From Serratia rhizosphaerae (lineage in GTDB: Bacteria; Pseudomonadota; Gammaproteobacteria; Enterobacterales; Enterobacteriaceae): a stretch of DNA of 64,000 bases. Position numbers and translations under genes: made by a program. This document shows, piece after piece, positions 63,801-64,000 of this stretch (the stretch's first letter is position 1; each line of letters starts with the position of its first letter). The stretch is from assembly GCF_009817885.1 (NCBI RefSeq), contig NZ_CP041764.1, forward strand, positions 4,650,001-4,714,000, given 5' to 3'. The notes under the pieces were generated by a model. That model was not told where the DNA came from and searched no databases. It saw only the letters and a program-made list of their open reading frames with translations.

Positions 63801-64000
63801 ATGCAGAACCTGGATGATATGTATTACTTTGCCCGCGTGGTCGAACACGGTGGCTTCAGCGCCGCCGGGCGCGCGTTGGGCATTCCCAAATCACGGTTAA
63901 GCAGACGTATCAATGCGCTGGAAGAGCGGCTGGAGATCAAACTGATTAACCGCTCCACCCGGCAGTTTTCCGTCACCGAACTGGGGCACGCCTACTACCG
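63801..64000 (+). CDS. LysR-family regulator (partial, N-terminal)
   Basis: The first 66 codons are inside: MQNLDDMYYFARVVEHGGFSAAGRALGIPKSRLSRRINALEERLEIKLINRSTRQFSVTELGHAYY, a complete LysR helix-turn-helix. The gene runs off the right edge. It is divergent from the quinone oxidoreductase and probably controls it. Confidence 0.88.
   Translation, partial: MQNLDDMYYFARVVEHGGFSAAGRALGIPKSRLSRRINALEERLEIKLINRSTRQFSVTELGHAYY

Noticed and set aside
1..64000. tRNA, rRNA or CRISPR array
   Set aside because: No cloverleaf-like, rRNA-like or regularly spaced repeat pattern was found by reading both strands; small RNAs cannot be excluded this way.

Overview
The window reads as the chromosome of a high-GC member of the Enterobacterales, most like Serratia and relatives. 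The support is gene content and style: a pqqABCDEF cluster with enterobacterial-type Gcd, a dat-ddc pair, an AA10 LPMO and a type VI Tlde1-like effector. The genus is an inference; there is no rRNA or tRNA here to settle it.

Layout. 1-134: end of an RND adaptor. 131-3219: its RND pump, broken by a frameshift in a G run. 3.3-7.5 kb (mostly minus strand): FdhA-type formaldehyde dehydrogenase, a quinone-oxidoreductase-like protein and an SDR, with a divergent TetR gene and a long palindromic operator. 8.1-10.5 kb: an MHS-type MFS transporter and a PhzF-family protein. 10.8-14.1 kb: a type V autotransporter whose passenger carries an HExxH zinc-protease motif. 14.3-19.1 kb (minus): a glycoside-use operon (GPH symporter, GH3 glucosidase, AraC regulator) under a perfect CRP site; the regulator is frameshifted at a ten-base homopolymer.

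19.1-24 kb is a decayed, AT-richer accessory region. It holds a DUF4440 gene remnant, a diverged direct repeat, a small open frame coupled to a NERD-domain gene, an unrecognised 369-residue frame, and a degenerate IS481-family element. 24-32 kb returns to housekeeping or stress genes: Rrf2 regulator plus FAD oxidoreductase, a secreted alkyl sulfatase, a diguanylate cyclase, a BigR/SqrR-like persulfide sensor with PmpA/PmpB (YeeE/YedE) half-transporters, and an AA10 LPMO with an unusual N-terminal extension.

32.8-47.3 kb is a diaminobutyrate/ectoine district. Dat and Ddc interconvert aspartate semialdehyde, 2,4-diaminobutyrate and 1,3-diaminopropane. After an HxlR/alcohol dehydrogenase pair comes a complete ectoine and hydroxyectoine catabolic cluster: doeC, doeD, eutB, eutC, doeA, doeB, an AsnC/Lrp regulator (DoeX) and an MHS/ProP-like transporter. 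It would open the ectoine ring, deacetylate to diaminobutyrate, transaminate to aspartate semialdehyde and oxidise to aspartate.

47.4-62.6 kb is a PQQ district: a lipoprotein sorbosone-dehydrogenase-like enzyme with a DUF2231 membrane protein, Gcd, an M19 dipeptidase, pqqABCDEF, and a second membrane-bound Gcd-family dehydrogenase. Within it, a roughly 1-kb Tlde1-like effector/small membrane protein cassette sits exactly between two copies of a 21-bp repeat that is part of the gcd terminator. The effector has an in-frame amber codon just before its conserved C-terminus. The window ends with a PIG3-type quinone oxidoreductase and the start of a divergent LysR gene.
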